A DNA stretch of 64,000 nucleotides from Alloyangia pacifica. Lineage in GTDB: Bacteria > Pseudomonadota > Alphaproteobacteria > Rhodobacterales > Rhodobacteraceae. The stretch covers positions 1 to 64,000 of the forward strand of contig NZ_JAIVKX010000013.1 of the NCBI RefSeq assembly GCF_020524285.1. The letters are read 5' to 3'. The translations under genes and the position numbers were made by a program. Within the stretch, counting starts at the first letter, position 1. Each line of letters starts with the position of its first letter. The notes under the pieces are model-generated. The model was not told where the DNA came from. It ran no database searches and worked only from the letters and a program-made list of their open reading frames with translations. This document shows positions 32,489-42,225 of the stretch, in pieces.

Positions 32489-33409
32489 ATGCCTCTGGCG
32501 ATGAACAAAGAGGTCTTCATCACCTGTGCGGTGACCGGCTCTGGCGGCACGCAGGACCGCTCGCCGCATGTCCCGCGCAGCCCCGAACAGATCGCCAACA
32601 GTGCGATCGACGCGGCGACGGCCGGCGCGGCGGTGGTGCATTGCCACGTGCGCGACCCCGAGACCGGTGCCCCGTCGCGCGATCCGGCGCTCTTCCGCGA
32701 AGTGACCGAGCGCATCCGCGACGCCGAGGTCGACGTGGTGCTGAACCTCACCGCCGGCATGGGCGGCGACATCGTCTTCGGCCCGACCGAGGCGCCGCTT
32801 CCGGTCGATGCCGCCGGCACCGACATGGTCGGCGCGACCGAGCGCATGGCCCACGTCGCGGAATGCCTGCCCGAGATCTGCACCCTCGACTGCGGCACCA
32901 TGAACTTCGCCGAGGCGGACTACGTGATGACCAACACGCCGGGCATGCTGCGCGCCATGGGCGGCATGATGACCGCACTCGGGGTGAAGCCCGAGATCGA
33001 GGCCTTCGACACCGGCCACCTGTGGTTCGCCAAGCAGCTCGTCGCCGAAGGCGTGCTGACCAGCCCCGCGCTGGTGCAGCTCTGCATGGGTGTCCCGTGG
33101 GGTGCGCCGAACGATCTCAACACCTTTATGGCCATGGTGAACGCGGTACCCGAGGACTGGGCCTGGTCGGCCTTCAGCCTTGGCCGCGACCAGATGCCCT
33201 TCGTCGCGGCCTCGGTGCTGGCGGGTGGCAACGTCCGCGTCGGACTCGAGGACAACCTCTGGCTCGGCAAGGGTCAGCTCGCGACCAATGCGCAGCTCGT
33301 GGAGCGCGCGGTCACGATCATCGAGAACATGGGTGCGCGGGTGGTCGGCCCGGAGGCGGTCCGCGCGCGGCTCGGCTTGGTGAAACGCGCGCCGAAGGTG
33401 CTGGCATGA
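32489..33409 (+). CDS. BKACE (DUF849) beta-keto acid cleavage enzyme, probably 3-dehydrocarnitine cleaving
   Basis: The protein has 306 residues of the beta-keto acid cleavage (BKACE) TIM-barrel family. Zn-binding His in 'AVVHCHVRDPETGAPSRD' (HxH), 'LTAGMGGDIVFGP' and 'RVGLEDNLWLGKG' (catalytic Glu/Asp loop) are conserved. Members combine a beta-keto acid with acetyl-CoA. The neighbour encodes carnitine dehydrogenase, so the expected reaction is 3-dehydrocarnitine plus acetyl-CoA giving betainyl-CoA plus acetoacetate. It starts at ATG 32489 behind gcaggag; the next gene overlaps its stop (ATGA). Confidence 0.88.
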   Translation: MPLAMNKEVFITCAVTGSGGTQDRSPHVPRSPEQIANSAIDAATAGAAVVHCHVRDPETGAPSRDPALFREVTERIRDAEVDVVLNLTAGMGGDIVFGPTEAPLPVDAAGTDMVGATERMAHVAECLPEICTLDCGTMNFAEADYVMTNTPGMLRAMGGMMTALGVKPEIEAFDTGHLWFAKQLVAEGVLTSPALVQLCMGVPWGAPNDLNTFMAMVNAVPEDWAWSAFSLGRDQMPFVAASVLAGGNVRVGLEDNLWLGKGQLATNAQLVERAVTIIENMGARVVGPEAVRARLGLVKRAPKVLA

Positions 33410-34848
33410 GCGCTGGCCGCGAGACTGCCGCCATCGTCGGCGGCGGGGTCATCGGCGGCGGCTGGGCCGCGCGCTTCCTGCTCAACGGCTGGGACGTAAA
33501 CGTCTTCGACCCCGACCCCGATGCCGAACGCAAAATCGGCGAGGTCATCGCCAATGCCCGCCACGCGCTGCCCGGCCTCTATGACCGCGCGCTGCCGGAC
33601 GAAGGCACGCTGACCTTTTTCGACGACATGGCCGAGGCCGTCGCGGGCGTGGACTGGGTGCAGGAGAGCGTCCCGGAACAGCTCGCGCTGAAGCACAAGG
33701 TGCTGGGCGCGCTGTCGGAGCTGGCACCGCAGAGCGCGGTGATTGGCTCCTCGACCTCGGGCTTCAAACCCTCGGAGCTGAACGCGGAGGGTGCGCGTGC
33801 CATCGTTGCCCACCCGTTCAACCCGGTCTACCTGCTGCCGCTGGTCGAGCTGGTCGGCACGCCCGAGCGCACCGGCCGCGCCGCCGAGCTGCTGCGCGCG
33901 CTGGGCATGTTCCCCCTGACCCTGCGCAAGGAGATCGACGCCCATATCGCCGACCGTCTGCTCGAGGCGGTCTGGCGCGAGAGCCTCTGGCTGGTCAAGG
34001 ACGGGGTGGCCACCACCGAGGAGATCGACGAGGCGATCCGCATGGCCTTCGGCATCCGCTGGGCGCAGATGGGCCTCTTCGAGACGTACCGGATCGCCGG
34101 CGGCGAAGCGGGGATGAAGCACTTCATGGCGCAGTTCGGCCCGGCGCTCTCCTGGCCCTGGACAAAGCTGATGGATGTACCGGAGTTCACCCCCGAGCTG
34201 GTGGACCTGATCGCGGGCCAGTCCGACGCCCAGTCCGGGCACATGTCGATCCGCCAGCTCGAGCGGCTGCGCGACGACAATCTCGTCGGCATGCTGCGGG
34301 CGCTGAAGCGCAGCGGCTCCGGGGCAGGGGGCGTGCTCACCAGCCACGAGGCGGCGCTCGACCAGACCGGCAGCAGGGACGGGTTGCCGGTCACCGCGCG
34401 GCGGCAGGTGCCCTCGAGCTGGACCGACTACAACGGCCACATGAACGAGACACACTACCTCGAGGCCGCCTCGCTGGCGACCGACCGGCTGATGGAGATG
34501 GTAGGCGCGGGGGCCGAGTATATCGCCTCGGGCCGCAGCTTTTTCACCGTCGAGACCCACATCCGCTACCTGGACGAGGTGCTTGCGGGCGAGACGATCA
34601 CCATCACCACGCAGGTGCTGCGGGGCGAGGGCAAGAAGATGCACCTCTTCCACCGGCTCTGGCGGGCGGACGGCGCGCTCGCGGCCACGATCGAGGTGCT
34701 GCTGCTCCACACGGATCTCACAACGCGGCGCTCCAGCCTGCCGGACCGGCCCGTCGCCGAGGCGCTGGCTGCGCTGGCGGAAAAACATGCTGAAATGGAC
34801 AGCACCGGGGCCGGGCGCTTCGTCGGAGAGCGGCGATCCGGCGAATAA
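33406..34848 (+). CDS. lcdH: L-carnitine dehydrogenase fused to a 4HBT-type (betainyl-CoA) thioesterase
   Basis: This bifunctional protein has 480 residues. Residues 1-310 are a 3-hydroxyacyl-CoA-dehydrogenase-like enzyme with NAD motif 'AAIVGGGVIGGGWAARF' and 'IVAHPFNPVYLLPLVELVG', typical of carnitine 3-dehydrogenase. Residues 340-470 form a hot-dog thioesterase ('SSWTDYNGHMNETHYLEAAS', 'VETHIRYLDEVLAGETITI'). The same fusion is known in Sinorhizobium-type carnitine dehydrogenases. With BKACE it gives L-carnitine to 3-dehydrocarnitine to betainyl-CoA to glycine betaine. ATG 33406 overlaps the BKACE stop. Confidence 0.9.
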   Translation: MSAGRETAAIVGGGVIGGGWAARFLLNGWDVNVFDPDPDAERKIGEVIANARHALPGLYDRALPDEGTLTFFDDMAEAVAGVDWVQESVPEQLALKHKVLGALSELAPQSAVIGSSTSGFKPSELNAEGARAIVAHPFNPVYLLPLVELVGTPERTGRAAELLRALGMFPLTLRKEIDAHIADRLLEAVWRESLWLVKDGVATTEEIDEAIRMAFGIRWAQMGLFETYRIAGGEAGMKHFMAQFGPALSWPWTKLMDVPEFTPELVDLIAGQSDAQSGHMSIRQLERLRDDNLVGMLRALKRSGSGAGGVLTSHEAALDQTGSRDGLPVTARRQVPSSWTDYNGHMNETHYLEAASLATDRLMEMVGAGAEYIASGRSFFTVETHIRYLDEVLAGETITITTQVLRGEGKKMHLFHRLWRADGALAATIEVLLLHTDLTTRRSSLPDRPVAEALAALAEKHAEMDSTGAGRFVGERRSGE

Positions 34849-34956
34849 GTTGAGAAATTTGAGAATTACCAATAGGAAGTAGCGCAACGGAAACGACGGG
34901 CTCCCTTCCCGGAGAGGGGCCTGCAAGAAACTCAAAGAAAGAAACAGGGGTATCAC

Positions 34957-36546
34957 ATGACCAATCAGACCAAGACTTCGACCTATCAGCGGTTCAGCCG
35001 CAAGGGCCTGTCGCGCCGCAGCCTGCTTGGCCGAGCCTCCGTGCTCGGCCTTGGCGCTTTGATCGGGGGCGGCGTGCCGTTCAGCGCGGCGCTGGCGCAG
35101 GAGCCGGTCAAAGGCGGCATCCTGAAAATGGGCCTCGGCGGCGGCGAGAGCACCGAGTCCCTCGATCCGGCAATGGCGCTGGTTCAGGTGGCCTTCCACA
35201 CCACCCGCACCTTCGGCGAGACGCTGCTCGACGTGAACCCGGACGGCTCGCTCGACATGCGGCTTGCCACCGATGTCAGCTCGAGCCCCGACGCCATGAC
35301 CTGGACCTTCGCGATCCGTGAGGGCGTCAAGTTCCACGACGGCTCGGAGCTGACCGCCGAAGACGTGCTCGAAACCATGCGCCGCCATTCGGACGAGGAC
35401 TCCCAGTCCGGCGCCCTCGGCATCATGAAGGGCATCAAGGACATGAGGGTCGAGGGCGGCAATTTCATCGTCGAACTCGCCGAGGCCAACGCCGACTTGC
35501 CCTACCTGATGTCGGACTACCACCTGGTGATCCAGCCGAACGGCGGCCGTGACAACCCCGGCGCGGGCATCGGCACCGGCCCCTACCGTGTGGTCGAGGC
35601 CGAGCCGGGCGTGCGCTACACCTTCGAGAAGTTCGCCGACTACTGGGACGACAGCCGCGGCCATTTCGACGGTGTCGAGTTCGCGGTGATCAACGACGCC
35701 ACCGCGCGCAACGCCGCGCTGCAGTCGGGCCAGGTGCACATCATCAACCAGGTCGCGCCCAAGGTCGCCGGCCTGCTCGGCCGCGCGCCGGGCCTCGAGG
35801 TCAAGAGCGTGGCGGGGCGTGGGCACTACGTCTTCATAATGCATTGCGACACCGCGCCCTTCGATAATGCCGACCTGCGCATGGCGCTGAAATACGCGAT
35901 CAACCGCGAGGAGATGGTCGACAAGATCCTGCAGGGCTACGGCTCGGTGGGCAACGACATCCCGATCAACGCGTCCTACCCGCTGTTCGACGACACCCGC
36001 CCGCAGCGCGCGTATGATCCCGAGCTGGCCAAGGAGTTCTACGAGAAGTCCGGCCACGACGGCAGCCCGATCGTCCTGCGCGTTGCCGAGGGCGCCTTCC
36101 CCGGCGCGGTGGACGCGGCGCAGCTCTTCCAGGAGAGCGCGCGTGCCTGCGGCATCCCGCTCGAGATCAGCCGCGAGCCCGATGACGGCTACTGGTCGGA
36201 CGTGTGGAACGTGGAGCCCTTCTGCGCCTCCTACTGGTCGGGCCGCCCGGTGCAGGACCAGATGTACGCCACCGCCTACCTGTCGACCGCCGACTGGAAC
36301 GACACCCGCTTCGACAATGCCGAGTTCGACGCCAAGCTGGTCGAAGCCCGCGCCGAGCTCGATCAGGAGAAGCGCAAGCAGCTCTACCGCGAGATGGCCG
36401 ACATCCTCGCCGACGAGGGCGGGCTGATCTGCCCGATGTTCAACGACTTCATCGAAGGCGTGAGCGACCAGATCCAGGGCTGGGAAGAAAGCGGCGTTCT
36501 CGAAGTGATGAACGGTCTCGCACCGCACAAGTGCTGGCTGGCCTGA
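34957..36546 (+). CDS. Family 5 ABC substrate-binding protein with Tat-type signal
   Basis: This precursor of 529 residues has twin-arginine signal 'GLSRRSLLGRASVLGLGAL' and cleavage near 'AALAQE'. The mature part is DppA-like: 'TESLDPAMALVQVAFHTTRTF', 'MTWTFAIREGVKFHDGSELTAEDVLETM', 'GIGTGPYRVVEAEPGVRYTFEKF'. It is separated from lcdH by 108 bp and leads a Dpp-type transporter operon. In this setting carnitine or a betaine-like cation is a reasonable ligand, although family 5 proteins mostly bind peptides. Tat export suggests the protein folds in the cytoplasm first. Confidence 0.9.
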   Translation: MTNQTKTSTYQRFSRKGLSRRSLLGRASVLGLGALIGGGVPFSAALAQEPVKGGILKMGLGGGESTESLDPAMALVQVAFHTTRTFGETLLDVNPDGSLDMRLATDVSSSPDAMTWTFAIREGVKFHDGSELTAEDVLETMRRHSDEDSQSGALGIMKGIKDMRVEGGNFIVELAEANADLPYLMSDYHLVIQPNGGRDNPGAGIGTGPYRVVEAEPGVRYTFEKFADYWDDSRGHFDGVEFAVINDATARNAALQSGQVHIINQVAPKVAGLLGRAPGLEVKSVAGRGHYVFIMHCDTAPFDNADLRMALKYAINREEMVDKILQGYGSVGNDIPINASYPLFDDTRPQRAYDPELAKEFYEKSGHDGSPIVLRVAEGAFPGAVDAAQLFQESARACGIPLEISREPDDGYWSDVWNVEPFCASYWSGRPVQDQMYATAYLSTADWNDTRFDNAEFDAKLVEARAELDQEKRKQLYREMADILADEGGLICPMFNDFIEGVSDQIQGWEESGVLEVMNGLAPHKCWLA

Positions 36547-36556
36547 GGCCGCCCGC

Positions 36557-37516
36557 ATGAACGCTTACATCGCGAAACTTGTGGCCCAGCGTATCGCGCT
36601 GGGCCTGCTGCTCATATTCCTCGTGTCGATCATGATCTTCCTCGGCACGCAGATCCTCCCCGGGGATGTCGCGCAGGCGATCCTCGGCCAGACCGCCACG
36701 CCGGAATCCCTTGCCAACCTGCGCGAGGAGCTGGGCCTCAACGCCTCCGCGACCGAGCGCTATTTCTCCTGGCTCACGGGGATCCTGCACGGCGATCTCG
36801 GCACCTCGCTCAGCAATGGCCGCGACATCGCCAGCGCGATCTCGGAACGGCTGGGCAACACGCTCTTCCTGGCCTCCTGGGCGGCGCTGATCTCGGTGCC
36901 GCTGGCGATCATCCTGGGTCTGGTCTCGGTACTCTACCGCGGCCGCTGGCCCGACAAGGTGATCTCTGCCGCGACGCTCTCGGCGATCTCGGTGCCCGAG
37001 TTCATGATGAGCTACATCCTGATGTACTACGTCGCGGTGCAACTCGGCTGGGCGCCCTCGGTGGCCATGCTCAATGACCGCATGAGCCTGCTCGAAAAGC
37101 TCCACGCGATCTCGCTGCCGATCGCCGTGCTGGTGATGGTGGTGCTGGCGCACATGATGCGCATGACCCGCGCCGCGCTGCTCAACGTCATGCAATCGGC
37201 CTATATCGAGACCGCCGAACTCAAGGGCATCCGCCGCTCCGCGGTGATCTGGCGCCACGCCTTCCCCAACTCCATCGCGCCGATCGTCAACGTGGTCATG
37301 CTCAACATGGCCTATCTCGTCGTCGGCGTCGTCGTGGTCGAGGTGGTCTTCGTCTACCCCGGCATGGGCCAATACCTCGTCGACCACGTCTCCAAGCGCG
37401 ACGTGCCGGTGGTGCAGGCCTGCGGGCTGATCTTCGCGGCGGTCTACATCTTCCTGAACATGGTCGCGGACATCGTCTCGATCCTCGCGAACCCCAGACT
37501 GAGGCACCCGAAATGA
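36557..37516 (+). CDS. DppB-type ABC permease
   Basis: This first permease of the Dpp-type importer has 319 residues. The N-terminal helix is 'RIALGLLLIFLVSIMIFLGTQILPGD', a classical DppB start, followed by 'RLGNTLFLASWAALISVPLAIILGL'. The EAA loop is 'ETAELKGIRRSAVIWRHAFPN' near residue 217. It begins 10 bp after the binding-protein stop and overlaps the next gene by 4 bp. Confidence 0.92.
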   Translation: MNAYIAKLVAQRIALGLLLIFLVSIMIFLGTQILPGDVAQAILGQTATPESLANLREELGLNASATERYFSWLTGILHGDLGTSLSNGRDIASAISERLGNTLFLASWAALISVPLAIILGLVSVLYRGRWPDKVISAATLSAISVPEFMMSYILMYYVAVQLGWAPSVAMLNDRMSLLEKLHAISLPIAVLVMVVLAHMMRMTRAALLNVMQSAYIETAELKGIRRSAVIWRHAFPNSIAPIVNVVMLNMAYLVVGVVVVEVVFVYPGMGQYLVDHVSKRDVPVVQACGLIFAAVYIFLNMVADIVSILANPRLRHPK

Positions 37517-38331
37517 GGCGTATTCCCATTCCCGCCCTGATCGGGCTTGTCATCACCGGCCTCTTCCTCTTCAGCGCCATCGCCGCCCCGCTCATCGCCC
37601 CCTACGGCGTCAGCGAGGTCGTCGGCGACGTCTGGGAGCCGGCCTCCAGCACCTTCCTGCTCGGCACCGACAACATCGGGCGCGACCTGCTGTCGCGGCT
37701 GATCTGGGGCGGGCAGACCACCATTCTCGTCGCCAGCGCGGCCACGGTGGTCAGCTTCGTCACCGGCTCCATCGCCGGGCTCTTCGCCGCGGTCATCGGC
37801 GGCTGGGTCGACCAGCTGCTGTCGCGCTTCGTCGATCTGGTCATGGCGATCCCGACGCTGATCTTCGCGCTCGTGGTGCTCTCGGTCATGCCGGTCACCA
37901 TTCCCGTGCTGATCATCGTCATGGGGCTGCTCGACTCGACCCGCGTCTTCCGCCTGTCCCGCGCCGTCGCCAGCGACATCGCGGTGATGGACTACGTCGA
38001 GGCGGCGGAGCTGCGCGGCGAGGGCCGCGCCTGGACCATCTTCCGCGAGATCCTCCCCAACGCGCTCTCGCCGCTGGTCGCCGAGGCCGGCATGCGCTTC
38101 ATCTTCATGGTGCTCTTCGTCTCGACCCTGTCGTTCCTCGGGCTCGGCGTGCAGCCGCCCGGCGCAGACTGGGGCGGCATCGTGAAGGAGAACAAGGACG
38201 GCATCGTCTACGGCATCCCCGCGGCGCTGCTGCCGGCGGTGGCCATCGCGGCGCTGGCGATCAGCGTCAACCTCGTGGCCGACTGGGTGCTCGACCGCAC
38301 CTCCTCGCTGAAAGGAGGCCGCAATGGCTGA
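37513..38331 (+). CDS. DppC-type ABC permease
   Basis: This second permease has 272 residues. Typical DppC features are 'AAPLIAPYGVSEVVGDVWEPAS', 'FLLGTDNIGRDLLSRLIWGGQTT' and the EAA loop 'EAAELRGEGRAWTIFREILPN'. ATG 37513 overlaps the dppB stop, and this gene overlaps the ATPase gene start by 8 bp, so the operon is tightly coupled. Confidence 0.92.
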   Translation: MRRIPIPALIGLVITGLFLFSAIAAPLIAPYGVSEVVGDVWEPASSTFLLGTDNIGRDLLSRLIWGGQTTILVASAATVVSFVTGSIAGLFAAVIGGWVDQLLSRFVDLVMAIPTLIFALVVLSVMPVTIPVLIIVMGLLDSTRVFRLSRAVASDIAVMDYVEAAELRGEGRAWTIFREILPNALSPLVAEAGMRFIFMVLFVSTLSFLGLGVQPPGADWGGIVKENKDGIVYGIPAALLPAVAIAALAISVNLVADWVLDRTSSLKGGRNG

Positions 38332-39937
38332 CCCGCTTCTGCGCATCGACAACCTGAAGATCGAGGCGACGGCGCAGCCCCCCGGCGAAGCGCCCCGCCG
38401 CATCACCATCGTCGACGGCGTCTCGCTCGAGCTGGAAAAGGGCAAGGTGCTGGGCCTCATCGGTGAGTCCGGTGCCGGCAAGTCGACCATCGGCCTCTCG
38501 GCCATGGGGTACGGCCGCGGCGGCATCGAGCTGACCGGCGGGGAGATCGTGCTCAACGGGCGCGAGATCCGCGAGGCATCGGGGCGCACCCTGCGCAGCC
38601 TGCGCGGGGCCGAGGTGACCTATGTCGCGCAATCCGCCGCCGCCGCCTTCAACCCCGCCAAGTGCCTGATGGACCAGGTGGTCGAGGCCAGCGTCAGCCA
38701 TGGTCGCGCCACCCGCGCCGTCGCCGAGGCGCGCGCCGTGGAGCTCTTCCGCAAGCTCGGCCTGCCCGAGCCGGAAACCTTCGGCAGCCGCTACCCGCAC
38801 CAGGTTTCGGGCGGGCAGCTGCAGCGCGCGATGACCGCCATGGCGCTCTGTCCCGAGCCCGACCTGGTGATCTTCGACGAGCCCACCACCGCGCTCGACG
38901 TGACCACCCAGCTCGGGGTTCTGTCGGCGATCAAGACGGCGATCCGCGAACAGGGCGTTGCGGCGCTCTACATCACCCACGACCTCGCGGTGGTGGCGCA
39001 GATCGCCGACGACATCATGGTGCTGCGCCAGGGCAAGACGGTGGAATACGGCACCACCGAGCAGATCATCACCGCGCCGCAGGAGGAGTACACCAGGGCG
39101 CTGGTCTCGGTCACCGCCAAGGCACACGAGGAAAAGATCACCGAACTGCCGCCGGTACTCGAGATCGAGGGGCTCAACGCGCGCTATCGCGGCATGGACC
39201 GCAATGTGCTCTCCGATATCAACCTGGCGATCCAGCCGGGCACCACGCTGGCCGTCGTCGGCGAGTCCGGCTCCGGCAAGTCGACGCTGGCGCGGGTCAT
39301 CACCGGTCTGCTGCCGCCGGTTTCGGGCAAGATCACCTTCGACGGGCGCGTCCTGCCCGCCGAGCGCAAGCGCCGCACGCGCGAGGATCTGCGCGAGCTG
39401 CAGATGGTCTACCAGATGGCCGATGTCGCGATGAACCCGCGCCAGACGGTGGGCACGATCATCGGGCGGCCCTTGCGCTTCTACTTCGGCATGAAGGGCC
39501 GGGAACAGCGGCGCAGGGTGATCGAACTGCTCGACCAGATCGAACTGGGCGAGGAGTTCATCGACCGCTACCCCGCGGAACTCTCGGGCGGGCAGAAGCA
39601 GCGTGTGTGCATCGCCCGCGCGCTGGCCGCCAAGCCCAAGCTGATCATCTGCGACGAGGTGACCAGCGCGCTCGATCCGCTGGTCGCCGAGGGCATCCTC
39701 AAGCTGCTCGCCGATCTGCAGGCGCGCGAACAGGTCTCCTATCTCTTCATCACCCATGACATCGCCACGGTCCGCGCCATCGCCGACACGATCGCCGTCA
39801 TGCACCTCGGCAAGCTGGTCCGCTACGGCCGCAAGTCCGAAGTGCTGGCGCCGCCCTTCGACGACTACACGGACATGCTGTTGAAGTCGGTGCCCGAGAT
39901 GCGCCTCGGCTGGATGGAAGAGGTGGCCGCCGGCTGA
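38324..39937 (+). CDS. Fused DppD-DppF ABC transporter ATPase
   Basis: One 537-residue polypeptide carries two ATP-binding cassettes. Cassette 1 (about 1-265): Walker A 'GESGAGKST', signature 'VSGGQLQRA', Walker B '[12 protein letters not shown]'. Cassette 2 (about 275-530): Walker A 'GESGSGKST', signature 'LSGGQKQRV', Walker B '[12 protein letters not shown]'. All catalytic motifs are intact. Fusion of DppD and DppF in one chain is known in several importers. It energises the two preceding permeases. A strong hairpin follows 23 bp downstream. Confidence 0.92.
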   Translation: MADPLLRIDNLKIEATAQPPGEAPRRITIVDGVSLELEKGKVLGLIGESGAGKSTIGLSAMGYGRGGIELTGGEIVLNGREIREASGRTLRSLRGAEVTYVAQSAAAAFNPAKCLMDQVVEASVSHGRATRAVAEARAVELFRKLGLPEPETFGSRYPHQVSGGQLQRAMTAMALCPEPDLVIFDEPTTALDVTTQLGVLSAIKTAIREQGVAALYITHDLAVVAQIADDIMVLRQGKTVEYGTTEQIITAPQEEYTRALVSVTAKAHEEKITELPPVLEIEGLNARYRGMDRNVLSDINLAIQPGTTLAVVGESGSGKSTLARVITGLLPPVSGKITFDGRVLPAERKRRTREDLRELQMVYQMADVAMNPRQTVGTIIGRPLRFYFGMKGREQRRRVIELLDQIELGEEFIDRYPAELSGGQKQRVCIARALAAKPKLIICDEVTSALDPLVAEGILKLLADLQAREQVSYLFITHDIATVRAIADTIAVMHLGKLVRYGRKSEVLAPPFDDYTDMLLKSVPEMRLGWMEEVAAG

Positions 39938-39960
39938 AGGTCTCCCCACGCACAGGTGCA

Positions 39961-39983
39961 GGCGCCCGCAAATGGCGGGCGCC
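39961..39983 (+). terminator. Strong GC stem-loop after the Dpp-type operon
   Basis: A perfect 9-bp stem (GGCGCCCGC / GCGGGCGCC) with loop AAATG lies 23 bp after the ATPase stop. No T-run follows directly, so termination may be weak or factor-assisted, but its placement at an operon end fits a 3'-end structure. Confidence 0.55.
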
Positions 39984-40086
39984 GCGCAACAATGCCCTTG
40001 ACCCTGCGTAGGTACTGAATAATAAAAAACCAAATACCGCCGGACCGAGAGGAGTTGGCCCGGCAGAGCAGGGAGGAGGAGACACC

Positions 40087-41211
40087 ATGCTCAGCACGCC
40101 GATCCTGCAGTTCGGCACGAGCCGCTTCCTGCAGGCCCATGTCGACCTCTTCCTGTCGGAAGCCATGGCCCGCGGCGAGGCGCTCGGCCCGGTCACCGTG
40201 GTGCAATCCTCGGGCGATCCCACCCGCGCCGCGCGGCTGCGGGGGCTCACCGCGCCCGAGGGCTACCCGGTCCGCCTGCGCGGCCTTCGCGCCGGGCAGC
40301 AGGTCGACGAGGCGCGCCGCGTCACCAGCGTGAGGCGCACGCTCAGCACCGCCACCGACATGGACCAGCTGCTGGACCTCGTGCGCGGCGAAGTGCAGAT
40401 CATCCTCTCCAACACCGCCGACGCCGGCTTCCGCCCGCAGCCCGCGGATGCCACGGCCGACACCCGCCCGCAGCAAGATATGTCCTACCCCGGCAAGCTC
40501 GCCCGCCTGCTGTTCGCGCGCTTCGAGGCAGGCGGCGCACCGATCCAGGTGATGCCGACCGAGCTGGTCCAGAACAACGGCGACGTGCTGCGCGAGCTTG
40601 TGCTCGCCGCATCCGCGGACCTCCCCGACGCCTTCCGCGACTGGCTCAGCACTGATGTGCTCTGGGTGAACTCGCTGGTCGACCGTATCGTCTCGGAGCC
40701 GCTGGAGCCCGCCGGAGCCGTCGCCGAACCCTATGCGCTCTGGGCCATCGAGGACCGCCCCGGCCTTATCCTGCCCTGCGCCCATCCCGACGTGCAGGTG
40801 GTCGGTGACCTGGGCCGGGTGGCGCGGCTCAAGCTCTTCATCCTCAACCTCGGCCACACCTGGATGGTCTCGCGCTGGCTGGATGAGGGGCGCGACGGGC
40901 CGTCGCGGGTCCGCGAGGTGCTGGCCGATCCCGAGCGCCGCGCCGCGCTCGAGGCGCTCTACCGCGAGGAGGTGCTGCCCGGCTTTGCCGCGGCGGGCGA
41001 GGGGGCGGCAGCCTCGGCCTATGTGGCGGAGACGCTGGACCGTTTCGCCAACCCCTTCCTCGACCACGCGCTGTCGGACATCGCGCAGAACCACTCGGAA
41101 AAACTCGACCGCCGCCTCGCCGCCTTCGTCGCATGGGCCCGCGGGCAGGGCGATCGCACCGACAAACCGCGGATCGAGGCCGCGCTGACACGCAGGGAGG
41201 AAACCGCATGA
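40087..41211 (+). CDS. Mannitol dehydrogenase family protein, tagaturonate/fructuronate reductase (UxaB)-like
   Basis: This NAD-dependent polyol/uronate dehydrogenase has 374 residues. The N-terminal Rossmann motif 'ILQFGTSRFLQAHVDLFLSEA' and the signature block 'VQNNGDVLRELVL' / 'VNSLVDRIVSEPLEP' match the UxaB/UxuB branch. 'KLFILNLGHTWMV' carries the K-x5-N-x2-H catalytic residues. It is shorter than typical UxaB (about 480 residues). ATG 40087 follows gggaggaggag. It overlaps the next gene by 4 bp. With the LgoD-like enzyme downstream it could reduce tagaturonate to altronate. Confidence 0.85.
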   Translation: MLSTPILQFGTSRFLQAHVDLFLSEAMARGEALGPVTVVQSSGDPTRAARLRGLTAPEGYPVRLRGLRAGQQVDEARRVTSVRRTLSTATDMDQLLDLVRGEVQIILSNTADAGFRPQPADATADTRPQQDMSYPGKLARLLFARFEAGGAPIQVMPTELVQNNGDVLRELVLAASADLPDAFRDWLSTDVLWVNSLVDRIVSEPLEPAGAVAEPYALWAIEDRPGLILPCAHPDVQVVGDLGRVARLKLFILNLGHTWMVSRWLDEGRDGPSRVREVLADPERRAALEALYREEVLPGFAAAGEGAAASAYVAETLDRFANPFLDHALSDIAQNHSEKLDRRLAAFVAWARGQGDRTDKPRIEAALTRREETA

Positions 41212-42191
41212 AGACCCCGATGAAAACCAGGACCATCGGCAACACGGGCGCCGAGGTGACCGAAGTCTCCTTCGGCTGCGCCAGCATCGGCAATCTTTAC
41301 CGGAAGGTGACCGATGCGGACGCCGAGGCCGTGCTGCAGACCGCCTGGGACGCGGGCATCCGCTATTTCGACACCGCGCCGCACTACGGGCGCGGCCTGT
41401 CGGAGACCCGGCTGGGACGTTTTCTGCAGGGCCGGGACCGGGACAGCTATGCGCTCTCATCGAAGCTCGGGCGGGTGCTGTCGCCATCGCCCGAGCCGAT
41501 CGCCGAGGCTGACAGCTACATCGAGCCCTTGGCCAACCTGATGACCTACGACTACTCCGGTGACGGCATCCGAGAGAGTTTCGAGCAGGCCTGCGGACGG
41601 CTCGGCGTCACCCGGCTCGACATCGCCTACGTGCACGACATCGGCGCCTACACCCACGGGGAGGCGGCCAACGCCGGGCATATGGAAGCGTTTTTCGGCA
41701 GCGGCTACGAGGCGCTGGTGAAGCTCAAGGAGGCGGGCAGGATCGGCGCCTTCGGCCTCGGGGTGAACGAGTGCCAGGTCTGCCTCGATGTGATGGACCA
41801 CGGGCCCATCGACGTGATCCTGCTGGCCGGGCGCTTGACGCTGCTCGACCGCTCCGCCGAGGCGGAACTGGTGCCGCGCTGCCGGGAGGCCGGGACGAGC
41901 CTAGTGCTGGGCGGGGTGTTCAACTCCGGCATCCTCGCCACGGGGCCGGTCGAGGGCGCGACCTACGACTACGGCCCGGCGCCGAAGCAGGTGCTGGACC
42001 GCGTCGCCAAGCTGCAGAAGGACGCGGAAGCGCTAGGCATGCCGCTGGCCACCGCCGCGCTGCAGTTCGCCTTGGGCCATCCCGCAACGGCCTCGGTGCT
42101 GCTCGGCACCTCCAAGGCTTCGAGCCTGACCCGCAATCTCGAGGCGTTGAAGACCCCTGTCCCCGCGGGGACGGAGGCGCTTTTCGCCTGA
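41208..42191 (+). CDS. Aldo/keto reductase, L-fucose / D-threo-aldose 1-dehydrogenase-like
   Basis: This TIM-barrel AKR has 327 residues. 'GIRYFDTAPHYGRGLSETRLG' carries the catalytic Asp and Tyr, 'LSSKLGRVL' the Lys, and 'IAYVHDIG' the His position. The early block 'VSFGCASIGNLYRKV' and the long insertion 'YDYSGDGIRESFEQ' are typical of the branch that oxidises L-fucose, L-galactose or D-arabinose to lactones. The start at ATG 41208 follows gggagg; ATG 41220 is possible. It converges with the GntR gene 34 bp away. Confidence 0.85.
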   Translation: MKTPMKTRTIGNTGAEVTEVSFGCASIGNLYRKVTDADAEAVLQTAWDAGIRYFDTAPHYGRGLSETRLGRFLQGRDRDSYALSSKLGRVLSPSPEPIAEADSYIEPLANLMTYDYSGDGIRESFEQACGRLGVTRLDIAYVHDIGAYTHGEAANAGHMEAFFGSGYEALVKLKEAGRIGAFGLGVNECQVCLDVMDHGPIDVILLAGRLTLLDRSAEAELVPRCREAGTSLVLGGVFNSGILATGPVEGATYDYGPAPKQVLDRVAKLQKDAEALGMPLATAALQFALGHPATASVLLGTSKASSLTRNLEALKTPVPAGTEALFA

Positions 42192-42225
42192 GACTTGTCC
42201 CTGTGCCTTGGCCTTTCGTGGGGCC

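Noticed and set aside
42159-42172. GTCCCCGCGGGGAC palindrome, also at 15468-15481, with a variant near 42812
   Set aside because: Considered as a dispersed repeat. At 42159 and 42812 it is inside coding sequence for Pro-Ala-Gly-Thr-like residues; three GC-rich matches in 64 kb are expected by chance.
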